A stretch of DNA of 21,222 bases from a virus. Within the stretch, counting starts at the first letter, position 1. Each line of letters starts with the position of its first letter. Shown piece by piece: positions 1 to 7,609 of the stretch. Below the pieces are notes generated by a model, which worked only from the letters and a program-made list of their open reading frames with translations, ran no database searches and was not told where the DNA came from. The stretch covers positions 1 to 21,222 of the IMG/VR virus record IMGVR_UViG_3300034170_000138. One strand, written 5' to 3'. Made by a program: the position numbers and the translations under genes.

Positions 1-1753
1 CCGTGACCCGGTACGTGCGCGTCGGGTTCTGGACGACGCCGTTCATCACGACGATCTGCGGTGCGCCGGTGGCCACCGGCGGCGTCACCGTGACGTCGGT
101 CGGCGTGTAGGTGACGTCGACGATCTTCGAGCACGCCGGGGCGCTGGCGCTCCAGGAGTACTTCAGGCCGTTGGACACCTGCATGACGCGTTGGGCCGTC
201 TGGCCGGCGCAGCCGTTGAACTGCTGCTCGAGCAGGGCCTTCAGCTGCACGGCCGTGAGCGTCATGGTCACGAGGCTGTTGCCGAAGGGCTGCACGGTGA
301 ACGCGTCGCCATAGGTCAGCGCGTACGGGTAGCTCGCCGTCGCCGACACGAAGCCGGGCGAGCGCACGCCGCCGGCATTCATGAAGGCGATCTGCGCGCC
401 GCCGAGCGAGGCCGGCTGCGTGGCCAGCAACTGGGCGTCGGCGATCAGGCTTCCGGCGGGCTCTTCACCCGCGGCGTTCGCGGTCGACGGCAGCGCCGTC
501 GAGATCGTGCCGACGACCGCGTTGGCGAGCGGGGAGACGAGGGCGTTGTAGCCCTGCACGATGTCGCGCACTGTCGGGTCCGCGGCAATCGCCTGGTTGA
601 TCGCCGGGTCGGTACGGTCCACCAGGCGGTTGGTCGGCGCGACGGCGACGACGTTGTGCGTCTGCGGATCCAGCTTGACGTCGATGTCGGTGATGATGCG
701 GCCGAAGGCGCTCGCGCTCGTCACCGGGATCAGTCGACCTGCCTTGTTGGGCAGGCCGGTGGGGCGCTGCGTGGAGACGGCGACCCCGTTGACCTTCTTG
801 ACGTCCACGGTGTTGGCGGAGCAGTTGTACGCCGCGTGGGTGTGCGCGCTGATCACGAGGTCGACGGCGTCGTCGAGTCGATTGACGATCTTCTCGATAT
901 CGGACGCGGAGCCGTCGGCATTCTTCAGGTTGCCGTCGCAGCCGTTGATGTCGCCCACGTTCGGGCTGGACTGGAAGCCGCCCTGGTGCACCAGCACGAC
1001 GATGGCCTCGATGCCCTGGGCACGCAGCCGTGGCACGAGCGCGTTGACCGTGTCGGCTTCGTCGCGGAATTCCAGGCCCGCCACGCCGGTGGGCGTGACG
1101 ATGCCGGGCGTGCCCTTGAGCGTCATGCCGATGAAGGCCACCTTGACCCCGTTGAACGACTTGATGCCGTACGGCGGCAGCAAGGTGCGGCCCGTGGCGG
1201 TCTCGAACACGTTGGCCGACAGCCACTTGAACCGCGCTCCGTCGAACGTGCCCGGCGCGCGCGAGCCCAGGCCCTTGCAGCTGTTGGCGTCGGGTTGGCC
1301 ATTGGTGAGCTTGCAGCCGCCGGCCTGAAGCCGCTTCAGCTCGGCCGAGCCCTTGTCGAATTCGTGGTTGCCCACGGAGGTGAAGTCGACGCCGACGTGG
1401 TTCATCGCCTCGACCGCCGGTTCGTCGAAGAACAGCGCGGAGATCAGCGGCGAGGCGCCGATGAAGTCGCCGCCGCCGACGACCGCATTGAGCGGGTTCT
1501 GCGTCTTGAGGCGGGCCACGTAGGCGGCGATGTACTCGGCGCCGCCGACCGCAGGCCGCTGCGCCGCCGGAACGATCGTGTTGACGCCGAACGTGCCTGG
1601 CGACTGCAGGTTGCCGTGGAAATCGTTGAAGCCGATGATCTTGACGGTGATCGGCGCGGGCGCGGTCGCCTGTGCCATCGCGCAACCGGCCAGGGACGAG
1701 GCGATCGTCGCGGCCAGCAGCGTGCGGCCGAGGAGGAACTGGGTCTTGTTCAT
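1..1753 (-). CDS. Bifunctional metallophosphatase / 5'-nucleotidase, secreted (C-terminus outside window)
   Basis: The protein belongs to the UshA/CpdB/5'-nucleotidase family: an N-terminal two-metal calcineurin-like phosphoesterase domain followed by the 5'-nucleotidase C-terminal substrate domain. It should hydrolyse extracellular nucleotides or similar phosphate esters to release phosphate. Visible metal-site motifs are FNDFHGN (D44, H46), GGGDFIGAS, GNHEFD (N129, H130) and SAHTH (H304, H306). The C-terminal domain starts near residue 370, and 584 codons are present before the window edge. The N-terminus is a signal peptide ending in LAGC (Cys24), so it may be a lipoprotein; cleavage a few residues later (AMAQA) is the alternative. 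The ATG at 1753 lies 12 nt after the PEP-CTERM gene stop with a TGAGG upstream, so the two genes probably form an operon. The long open frames on the opposite strand are GC-driven shadows. Confidence 0.93.
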   Translation of the reverse strand, partial: MNKTQFLLGRTLLAATIASSLAGCAMAQATAPAPITVKIIGFNDFHGNLQSPGTFGVNTIVPAAQRPAVGGAEYIAAYVARLKTQNPLNAVVGGGDFIGASPLISALFFDEPAVEAMNHVGVDFTSVGNHEFDKGSAELKRLQAGGCKLTNGQPDANSCKGLGSRAPGTFDGARFKWLSANVFETATGRTLLPPYGIKSFNGVKVAFIGMTLKGTPGIVTPTGVAGLEFRDEADTVNALVPRLRAQGIEAIVVLVHQGGFQSSPNVGDINGCDGNLKNADGSASDIEKIVNRLDDAVDLVISAHTHAAYNCSANTVDVKKVNGVAVSTQRPTGLPNKAGRLIPVTSASAFGRIITDIDVKLDPQTHNVVAVAPTNRLVDRTDPAINQAIAADPTVRDIVQGYNALVSPLANAVVGTISTALPSTANAAGEEPAGSLIADAQLLATQPASLGGAQIAFMNAGGVRSPGFVSATASYPYALTYGDAFTVQPFGNSLVTMTLTAVQLKALLEQQFNGCAGQTAQRVMQVSNGLKYSWSASAPACSKIVDVTYTPTDVTVTPPVATGAPQIVVMNGVVQNPTRTYRVT

Positions 1754-1765
1754 GATGCGCGGGCC

Positions 1766-2356
1766 TCAGTTCGATGCGGTGGACTTGCGGCGGCGGGCGA
1801 CCAGCGCGACGGCGGCGAGACCTGCGAACAGCAGCGCGGTGCTCGACGGTTCCGGGATGGCCGAGATGCTCAGGCGCACGGCACCGTTGGTGGCGTCGAG
1901 GTCGGCCGCTGCGGCGGGATCGAAGACGGATTGCAACAGCCAACCGCTGATGCTGTAGCTGCCGGGCTGCAGGTCGAAGACGCCGCGGCTGTAGGCCGGG
2001 TCGGCCAGGGCCTGCGTGAAGTCGAGCACGAGCGCGCCGGCGGTGGTGCCGGTGGCAACGCTGGACGTGGAGCCGAGCGTCGCGCCGAAGTCGCTGATCT
2101 TGAAGGTGTCGCCGGCATAGCCCGCGTCGACGACCGTGAGCGTGCCGTGGCTGCCGGCAGCGATGGTGAACGTGAAGCTCAACGGCGAGCCGTCGGTGTC
2201 GTCGATCCAGCCGTTGCCGAAGTCGGCCGCGACAAGGCTGTCGACGTTGAATTCGTTCCAGTTGCCGTCGGCGGCCAACGCGACGCTGGTCGCCTGGGCG
2301 GGCGCCGCGAACGCGGCCATGGCGGCGAGCGCCACCGTCATCAGTTGCATCTTCAT
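1766..2356 (-). CDS. PEP-CTERM sorting domain-containing protein
   Basis: This 196-aa secreted protein has a signal peptide (about residues 1-22, ending APAQA) and a classic C-terminal PEP-CTERM signal: P168-E169-P170, a hydrophobic helix (about 174-187), then an RRRK cluster. Such proteins are processed by an EpsH-type exosortase and usually go to the cell surface or exopolysaccharide matrix. The middle (about 25-165) is rich in Gly, Asp, Ser and Thr and is probably a beta-sandwich; no enzyme motif is visible. The ATG at 2356 is preceded by GGAG at suitable spacing; a second ATG two codons on (2350) is possible. It is the first gene of a pair with the 5'-nucleotidase, and a Pho-box-like sequence lies about 80 bp upstream. 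Its specific ligand or role is unknown. Confidence 0.9.
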   Translation of the reverse strand: MKMQLMTVALAAMAAFAAPAQATSVALAADGNWNEFNVDSLVAADFGNGWIDDTDGSPLSFTFTIAAGSHGTLTVVDAGYAGDTFKISDFGATLGSTSSVATGTTAGALVLDFTQALADPAYSRGVFDLQPGSYSISGWLLQSVFDPAAAADLDATNGAVRLSISAIPEPSSTALLFAGLAAVALVARRRKSTASN

Positions 2357-2436
2357 CTGTGTGCTCTCCGGAGGTCGTTCGAGGCGCGCCGCCCTCGTGG
2401 GGCCCGCGCGGGAAGAAGCGACTGTCGGAGATGCAG

Positions 2437-2454
2437 GTGACCGTATCGTGACGG
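2437..2454 (-). promoter_or_regulatory. Candidate Pho box (PhoB site) in divergent phosphatase promoter region
   Basis: On the minus strand this reads CCGTCACGATACGGTCAC, two 7-mers (CCGTCAC, CGGTCAC) around a 4-bp spacer. That matches the 7+4+7 layout of the PhoB consensus (CTGTCAT-N4-CTGTCAT) with two mismatches per half-site. It lies about 80 bp upstream of the PEP-CTERM start. A perfect half-site CTGTCAC is at 2538-2544 on the plus strand, on the phosphoesterase side. The rest of the 2357-2705 intergenic region shows no clear -35/-10 pair to me. PhoB control is inferred from the sequence and the phosphatase genes on both sides. Confidence 0.35.
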
Positions 2455-2705
2455 GGGGATGACCCGTTGCAACGTGCGAAGGGCCGTCGGCCTGTGTCCC
2501 CCTTCGCGCAACCGGCCGCCGCTCGGCACACTCGCCACTGTCACGAGGTCGACGGGGAACCGACGATCGGGTCGCGGGGAGAGGCGACCCGGGGGGCGCT
2601 TGCCGATGGCGTCGCGACGATGCACGATCGCACGAACGCCGCAGGCTCGTACGTTCGCCTGCAGCCTTCGCCGCGGCTGCCGCGGCCACCCGGAGGCAAG
2701 TCATC

Positions 2706-4163
2706 ATGAGTCAGATCGACCACGTATTCGTGCTGGTACTCGAGAACCGATCGTTCGACCACTTCTTCGGCCTTTGCGGACGCCCGTCCGTCCATCGACC
2801 GGGTGACAGCGCGTTTCAGGCAGGGGCGACGGATCGCGCGGTGTTCGACCCGCCGCACGAGTTCGACTCGGTGCAGGCGCAGATCGCCGGCGGCGCGATG
2901 ACCGGCTTCGACGCTCGCGCCAAGCTGGCATTCCTGCCGTCGCAGATCCCCGTCGTCAGCCAGCTGGCCGACGAGTTCGTCCTGTTCGACAACTGGTTCG
3001 CCTCCGTGCCGGGGCCGACCTGGCCGAACCGCTTCTTCGTCCATGCGGCGTCCAGCGGCGGCCTGGCGACCAGTCCGACTCAATTGCAGGAGAGCGGGGC
3101 CGTGATCACGACGAGGTCGCCGTTTCGATTCGAGAACGGCACGATCTACGATCGCCTGACGAGCTGCGGAAAGAAGTGGCGGGTCTATCACGGCGACGTC
3201 CAGCCGCAGGTGCTGGCGCTTCCCGGCATGGTCAGGCAGTATCTGGACGGCAGCGACCATTTCTGCCCCTTGCTTGACGGCGATCCGCACTTCTCGAGCT
3301 TCGCGGCCGACGTCGGTGACAGCGGATACGAGCCGGTCTACACCTTCATCGAGCCGAACTACGGCATCGAGATGGGCAGCCAGTTCCGTTTCGGCGACTC
3401 GCAACATCCGCTGGGACTCGTGAGCGCCGGGGAATCCCTGATCAAGCATGTGTTCGAGGCGCTGCGCAACTCACCGATCTGGTCGAGCAGCGCGCTGCTC
3501 GTCACCTGGGATGAGCATGGCGGCTTCTACGATCATGTGGCGCCGCCGCCTGCGACGCCTCCGGGCGATGAAGCGCTGAACGGACCGCCCGGCGGCCGTG
3601 CGCCCCCGTTTGCATTCGATCGCCTCGGCGTTCGGGTTCCTGCGTTATTGATCTCGCCGCTTGCACCCAAAGGCAGGCTCGGCAGCGAATTGTTTCCTGG
3701 GGCCGTGTTCGACCATTCGTCCATCATCCGATCGGTGTTCGAACGTTTTGAGCTCGGCGCGGCGTTGACGGCACGAGACGGTGCCGCGCCGAGCTGGAAC
3801 GCCTGCCTCCGCGCTGACGCCCGCGACGCCTCCCAGGATGCGCCGACGGCGCTGGCTGCGACATTCGACAATGCACGAGTCGTGGACGCGACGTCCGCGC
3901 CTCGGATGTCCCAGCTTGCCGTGGACGGGTTCCTCGCGGGCGCGGCACTCATCGCGCACGAGCTCGACCACGAGGTCGCCAGCGCGGCGGGGCGCGTGCC
4001 GCTCGCCCACAACGTGCCGCAGTCCGCGGCCGCCTATGCCGCAGCCCGGCAGGCGTCCGTGAGGGACCCTCGGTTTCGCTCGCACGTCGTGCAGTACATC
4101 AACGAGGTTGGCGTGCGAGTGCAGGGGCATCGCATTCGAGGCGCGTCGCAAGTCGAACCCTAG
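2706..4163 (+). CDS. Phosphoesterase family protein (phospholipase C / acid phosphatase type)
   Basis: This 485-aa protein belongs to the bacterial phosphoesterase family that includes non-haemolytic phospholipase C and AcpA-type acid phosphatases. Family hallmarks are visible: ENRSFDHFFG near residue 13, TWPNRFF near 103, FIEPNYG near 216, TWDEHGGFYDHV near 268 (metal-site Asp, Glu, His), and a downstream HSSIIRSVFERF block. It should hydrolyse phosphomonoesters or phosphodiesters such as phospholipid head groups. No signal peptide is visible, although many relatives are Tat-exported; a cytoplasmic location or a missed upstream start would explain this. The ATG has a strong GGAGG 9 nt upstream. 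It is divergent from the PEP-CTERM/nucleotidase pair, consistent with a shared phosphate-acquisition theme. The exact substrate cannot be told from sequence. Confidence 0.9.
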   Translation: MSQIDHVFVLVLENRSFDHFFGLCGRPSVHRPGDSAFQAGATDRAVFDPPHEFDSVQAQIAGGAMTGFDARAKLAFLPSQIPVVSQLADEFVLFDNWFASVPGPTWPNRFFVHAASSGGLATSPTQLQESGAVITTRSPFRFENGTIYDRLTSCGKKWRVYHGDVQPQVLALPGMVRQYLDGSDHFCPLLDGDPHFSSFAADVGDSGYEPVYTFIEPNYGIEMGSQFRFGDSQHPLGLVSAGESLIKHVFEALRNSPIWSSSALLVTWDEHGGFYDHVAPPPATPPGDEALNGPPGGRAPPFAFDRLGVRVPALLISPLAPKGRLGSELFPGAVFDHSSIIRSVFERFELGAALTARDGAAPSWNACLRADARDASQDAPTALAATFDNARVVDATSAPRMSQLAVDGFLAGAALIAHELDHEVASAAGRVPLAHNVPQSAAAYAAARQASVRDPRFRSHVVQYINEVGVRVQGHRIRGASQVEP

Positions 4164-4324
4164 CGGTCGAGCCCCGGGCACGGTCGACGATGGCCGAGCC
4201 CCTGGACAGACGGCGTCGGCCATTGGCTGCATCGGCGCCGCAACAGACCTGGCGCCGCGGCAGCAGGTGCGCAGCGCGTCGAGGCCCGACCCGACCCGGC
4301 GCGGAACCGCGCGCCGCGACGACG

Positions 4325-4355
4325 TCGTTCGAATTCATCCCGCTGAATTCGACGA
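4325..4355. repeat. Inverted repeat with 6-nt loop
   Basis: TCGAATTCA (4329-4337) and TGAATTCGA (4344-4352) form a perfect 9-bp stem around TCCCGC. Three further pairs can form if T4328 is bulged. No T-tract follows on either strand, so it is not a typical intrinsic terminator. It may be a protein-binding dyad or a transcript-stabilising hairpin downstream of the phosphoesterase gene. Confidence 0.6.
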
Positions 4356-4941
4356 TGCCACAGGTCGCAGCATGAACACGTTGTCGCAGTTCCTCCGCTC
4401 CAGGCCGCTCGCGGCGCCCCTGCGAGTTCGACTGGCGCTGTCTCGCCTGGCTTCCGTCGCCTCTAGCCCAACGATCGAATCGATATTCGCCTCGGCCATG
4501 AACCAAGACACCGCGTGCGCCTTTGATCGGGATTTCGCGATGAGCGACGGCAGCAGCGATTTCGCCGCGCAGCCCGTGCACTCGCCGAACGCGTTCGCGC
4601 CCAATGGCTTCCGACCCATCGCGCGTGGTCAATCCGCTCGCCGAGTTTCGTGGCCAGCAGGCCATGGACGTATCCCTTGTCCATCAGTTGCGCGACCTTG
4701 TCGCGCGCGGGTGCTCCCGGCAAAGGCTGATCCGGTCGGTGGAGGAGATCGCCAGTCGCGTGCGCCGCCAGGGTGGCCAGCTTCTCGCAACCGGCTGCCC
4801 GAACCACGCAGGGGCCTGCAAACGCCTCTGGCGCGAGGGGCCCTCCGCGTCACGCGGAATCCGGCATCGGCCGACCCGCGCACGACCGTCGAGCGGGCGA
4901 AAGCGAACGGAACTTCCGCTCGGGTCGACACGAAGCAGGGC

Positions 4942-4976
4942 GCGCACCGCGCACCGCGCACCGCGCGCCGCGCGCC
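4942..4976. repeat. Heptamer tandem repeat, 5 copies
   Basis: Three copies of GCGCACC (4942-4962) are followed by two of GCGCGCC (4963-4976), an uninterrupted 35-bp array of 7-bp units. It begins 13 bp beyond the stop codon of the frameshifted minus-strand ORF that follows. Copy number is likely to vary by slippage. It does not lie inside a gene that I can support. Confidence 0.85.
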
Positions 4977-4988
4977 GGCCTGCGACGG

Positions 4989-5391
4989 TCAATCGCCGAT
5001 CAGGTTCAGGCGCTTGCCCGCGTTGCTGACTGCGGCGGCGATGACTTCCTGGAAGCCGAACGCGTTGCCGAAGCCCGACATCCACCAGTTCAGGCCGGTG
5101 CCATCGGCGCGCTGCAGCGACGGCAGCGGCACCGCGATGACGGTCGCGCTGGAGCGCACGTCGCGATGTTCGTGGATGAGACGGCGGACCTCAGCCTGGA
5201 TGTCTTCGGCTGAGCAGAGAGCTCTTGGCATCGATGTGGAACCGGGTTGCGCCACGTGGCGGCGTATCGAAGAGCAGGGCGCTCTCGTCGTTATCGACAT
5301 CGACATCCTGCCAGGCGGCGGACTGGAGCGGGCTTGCCGATCCAGACTGTCGATCATTTATAACGCATTTGGCGGAGGGGGCGTCTGTCAA
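4989..5391 (-). pseudogene. Frameshifted hypothetical gene (about 130 codons)
   Basis: Two minus-strand frames join into one plausible protein. The first (from a TTG at 5391 or slightly downstream) reads sensibly through VDVDNDESALLFDTPP to FHIDAKSSL, then degenerates and stops at 5191. A frame shifted by one base picks up with SAEDIQAEVRRLIHEHRDV, continues through GLNWWMSGFGNAFGFQEV and ends at 4989. The switch lies near 5211-5222, inside the slippage-prone run GAGCAGAGAGCTCT. A single-base indel explains it; a sequencing error or programmed frameshifting are alternatives. I do not recognise the family. No ribosome binding site or ATG start is evident, which supports decay. Confidence 0.5.
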
Positions 5392-5457
5392 GCCCCCCGT
5401 GAATCCTGACTATTCTAGCCTGCCTCGGCCAGTCCGCCAGTTCGTCCGCCGCGATGC

Positions 5458-5967
5458 TCAGAACTCCAGCCGCGTGAAGAAGCCGATGATGCGTGCCTGC
5501 AGCAGCCTCACCGCGTCAGGTTTCATACTGGCAATGCGCTGACAACCATCGACTGTTGCTCTCCCAGCAGCCGTTATCGATCGCAAATCCGCATAAAAGG
5601 TTCCCAGCCCGGGTACGTCAGGCAAGGGCGCAAGCGCCCAAATGCGCTGTTCTAGCACTTGCGACTGGATCTCAGCAGGCAGGCTGCTGATTGGATGGAG
5701 TGGGGCCACGGTAACCCTGGACTGACCTTTATCGATTTCGCAGTCGTAGGAGAGCACCACAGCAAGGCCTTGGTGGCCACCAGCCAAGAAATGAAAGCGA
5801 TTGTTCCTTTTGACAGCGACATCGCTCTCGGCCCAACCATTCGCGCCCTTCGCCATGGTGGCGAATCGCAGGTGGGTTGGCGGTTCCACCAGAATCCCTT
5901 GGGCCACGTCCTGAACGACGTCGCCTTGACTCAATTTCTCTTGCAGCCTTTCAGCCCACCACAGCAC
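5458..5967 (-). CDS. Hypothetical protein with SYDCEIDK motif (third gene of operon)
   Basis: A protein of about 169 aa if it starts at the GTG at 5967; an upstream TTG at 6063 would overlap the preceding gene by 85 bp. Visible features are a SYDCEIDK motif after a hydrophobic strand (GLAVVL), a FYADLRSIT motif, and a C-terminal helix ending GFFTRLEF. From memory, uncharacterised proteins in mobile islands share this pattern (xHDCE/DIDK, then xxDLRxIT), but I cannot name the family. The clustered Asp, Cys, Glu and Asp could be an active or metal site. It is the third gene of a minus-strand operon, 11 nt after the previous stop. Base composition is less GC-rich than the host genes. Function unknown. 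Confidence 0.7.
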   Translation of the reverse strand: MLWWAERLQEKLSQGDVVQDVAQGILVEPPTHLRFATMAKGANGWAESDVAVKRNNRFHFLAGGHQGLAVVLSYDCEIDKGQSRVTVAPLHPISSLPAEIQSQVLEQRIWALAPLPDVPGLGTFYADLRSITAAGRATVDGCQRIASMKPDAVRLLQARIIGFFTRLEF

Positions 5968-5978
5968 GAGACGGCAAC

Positions 5979-6326
5979 TCAGATCAACGGGGGCGGCAGC
6001 AAGAACGACTCGTCTTTCTCGACGAGCGTTGCCGAGCGCATGCGCTCCAGCAGGCCAACCCAATATCGGTCCGGCACTTCGTCCTTATCCACGCGTGCAG
6101 CGGCCGACGCGTTCCCACCCGTATTCGACACAACTTGCGATCGCGAGACGGCGGCCAAAGGACTGCAAGCAACCGCAGTAAGGCTCGAAGAAAGAAATGC
6201 AGCGGCAACCGCAGCCTTGGCAGCGCGAGACATCTTCGGCCTGGCCGCAGATTCTGCGAGTCCGCTGTAGATCGTCAGAGCGCCGTCTAGCCAGCTGCGA
6301 ACGTCAAAAGCCTCAAACCCGGTCAT
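5979..6326 (-). CDS. Small hypothetical protein, middle gene of operon
   Basis: A 115-aa protein starting at ATG 6326, only 2 nt after the stop of the upstream gene. A GGAG ribosome binding site overlaps that stop, so translational coupling is likely. It has an amphipathic N-terminus (residues 1-25) and then an Ala/Ser-rich hydrophobic stretch (about 34-60, including AAVAAAFLSSSLTAVACSPL) that could be a weak membrane segment or buried helix. The C-terminal part is charged (DKDEVPDRYWVGLLERM) and ends LLPPPLI. No known family is recognised. Its position between two other unknown genes suggests it works with them. Confidence 0.65.
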   Translation of the reverse strand: MTGFEAFDVRSWLDGALTIYSGLAESAARPKMSRAAKAAVAAAFLSSSLTAVACSPLAAVSRSQVVSNTGGNASAAARVDKDEVPDRYWVGLLERMRSATLVEKDESFLLPPPLI

Positions 6327-6328
6327 CT

Positions 6329-6949
6329 CTACTCTCCTTCGAACAGAGGCTGCGCGCCAAGGTCAGCTAACGTGTTCATCATGCCCAGCAGTTGGCTGAC
6401 ACGAACCTCGACCCGCACGACGCCATTGATCTGTAGCTTGCCCCCGTTGTTCATCGCGTGAAACGCGAAAGGGGAAACCTGATAAAAGTCCATCGCGGCA
6501 TCTCCAGATGAAACCGCCGTCGTCACCACATTCGAATTCAGGGAAATGGTTTGCTCAGGCTCATCGTCGATCGTAGCCGCCACTTCCGGCTCGAGGCCCT
6601 GAGCTCTTACGATCTCCTCCAAGGGCGGCGCCGACATACTCTTCAGGGCCCCCAAGAACCGTCGAACAGGCTCATTTCCCATCGTGATGATCACCAGAGA
6701 TCGCAAAGCCTTGCCGCCGAGCTTCACTTGGGAGAACAGAAAGCGATAGCCCCCAATCGTGGGATGCACGGCGAAAATATCTGCCACATAGCGGCGATCC
6801 GGCGCAGGTGCACCATCGGCTCTCACGCTGAGCTTGGTCGTCGTGACGCCCCCGACCCTCACTGAGTGCAGGACCTGCGCGTCAACGATGAAGCCTTCGC
6901 CCTGTCGAGGGAGAATGTCGTTAGCGTGCGCCTTGAGGTGCTTGGTCAT
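6329..6949 (-). CDS. Hypothetical protein, first gene of three-gene operon
   Basis: A 206-aa soluble protein with no signal peptide or membrane helix. It appears to be alpha/beta with alternating hydrophobic strands (YRFLFSQVKLGG, RSLVIITMGNEPVRRFLGAL). An acidic linker (about 125-140) precedes a second domain (about 145-200) containing MDFYQVSPFAFHAM and a C-terminal amphipathic helix. I recognise no catalytic motif. It starts at ATG 6949 with only a weak upstream Shine-Dalgarno. It heads a tight operon with the 115-aa and 169-aa genes, in an accessory region with base composition different from the flanking host and phage genes. Function unknown; a defence, toxin-type or stress role is possible from context only. 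Confidence 0.75.
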   Translation of the reverse strand: MTKHLKAHANDILPRQGEGFIVDAQVLHSVRVGGVTTTKLSVRADGAPAPDRRYVADIFAVHPTIGGYRFLFSQVKLGGKALRSLVIITMGNEPVRRFLGALKSMSAPPLEEIVRAQGLEPEVAATIDDEPEQTISLNSNVVTTAVSSGDAAMDFYQVSPFAFHAMNNGGKLQINGVVRVEVRVSQLLGMMNTLADLGAQPLFEGE

Positions 6950-7171
6950 TGGACCAGGGACTGTAGCATCTGGCCGTTTCGTGCGTCGCTTTCAACTGTC
7001 GCAGCCAGGCCTTCGGGGCACAGTCGGTGCCAAAAAGTGCTCGGTTCGAGGCCATCCAAGACCTCAGCCCCGAGCTAGGTGGGGCGCCGCGTCCAAGCGG
7101 CAGGCTCAAGGGGTGCGCCCCTGCCCGCCAACTCATCAGGCACACTCTCCAAGTCAAAACTGGAGGACTTA

Positions 7172-7477
7172 ATGCGCCTGTACCCTTTCGCCTCGTGCCT
7201 ACTTCTTGCCGCCTGTGCATCGAGCGGGGTGATTCCCACTGGCGCTGACACCTACATGCTCACCAAGACCAGCGCCGGCGGAGCCTTCGTCAGCGGCGCT
7301 GCGGTCAAGGGTGACCTCTACGTCGAGGCCAACAAATTCTGCGGCGACAAGGGCCTGGTGGTCGATACCGTGGACTCAAGCTCAAAGAACGCCATCCCGT
7401 TCGCGCGCATGCCGAGTGCCGAACTGCACTTCAAGTGCGTCAAGTCTGCGGCTGCCGCCGCCTCGGCGCCGCAGTAG
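7172..7477 (+). CDS. Small putative lipoprotein
   Basis: A 101-aa protein with a short signal peptide and lipobox LAAC (Cys15), so it should be an acylated periplasmic or outer-membrane lipoprotein. The mature part contains TYMLTKTSAGGAF and a strand-rich core with Cys residues (ANKFCGDKG, HFKCV) that could form a disulfide. The tail is Ala-rich. The start ATG 7172 is chosen over upstream in-frame starts because it begins the signal peptide and has a GGAGG 6 nt upstream. The pattern resembles short lipoproteins common in Burkholderiales; no specific function is known to me. Confidence 0.85.
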   Translation: MRLYPFASCLLLAACASSGVIPTGADTYMLTKTSAGGAFVSGAAVKGDLYVEANKFCGDKGLVVDTVDSSSKNAIPFARMPSAELHFKCVKSAAAAASAPQ

Positions 7478-7609
7478 GGGGACTGGCTGGCGGGCATGCG
7501 TGGATCGCCACGCCGGGTCAGTAATCATGCGGCCTCTGGCGGAGCGCCTGTCGGCCGGCCAGCATCGAGCCGAAGCGACAATGGCCACACCGCACCAATC
7601 GGAACGAAC

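Larger units (their letters stand above)
4164..4988. other. 825-bp stretch without a secure gene
   Basis: All three minus-strand frames and one plus-strand frame stay open for long distances here because of GC content, and none is clearly coding. The most protein-like pieces are on the minus strand: about 4630-4807 from a GTG (containing LMDKGYVHGLLATKLGERI) and about 4335-4619 in a different frame (containing AHAVSWFMAEANIDSIVGLE). They could be parts of one frameshifted gene, but I do not recognise a family. The stretch also contains an inverted repeat (4325-4355) and a heptamer repeat (4942-4976). It probably marks the junction between host genes and the accessory island. Confidence 0.5.

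Noticed and set aside
191-2440. Very long plus-strand ORF (749 codons) opposite the nucleotidase and PEP-CTERM genes
   Set aside because: Arg/Gly/Asp-rich, low-complexity translation typical of the antisense of a GC-rich gene; the minus-strand frame has clear family motifs.
465-2531. Second long minus-strand ORF (688 codons) in a different frame
   Set aside because: It is a shadow of the nucleotidase and PEP-CTERM frames, with Arg/His-rich composition and no motifs.
5349-5391. TTGACA followed by TATAAA on the minus strand, resembling a sigma-70 promoter
   Set aside because: The spacing is about 23 bp, too long, and the TTGACA coincides with the possible TTG start codon.
4108-5409. 433-codon plus-strand ORF after the phosphoesterase gene
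   Set aside because: Overlaps the phosphoesterase 3' end, crosses the heptamer repeat, is Arg/Ser/Pro-rich and lacks a ribosome binding site; probably chance.
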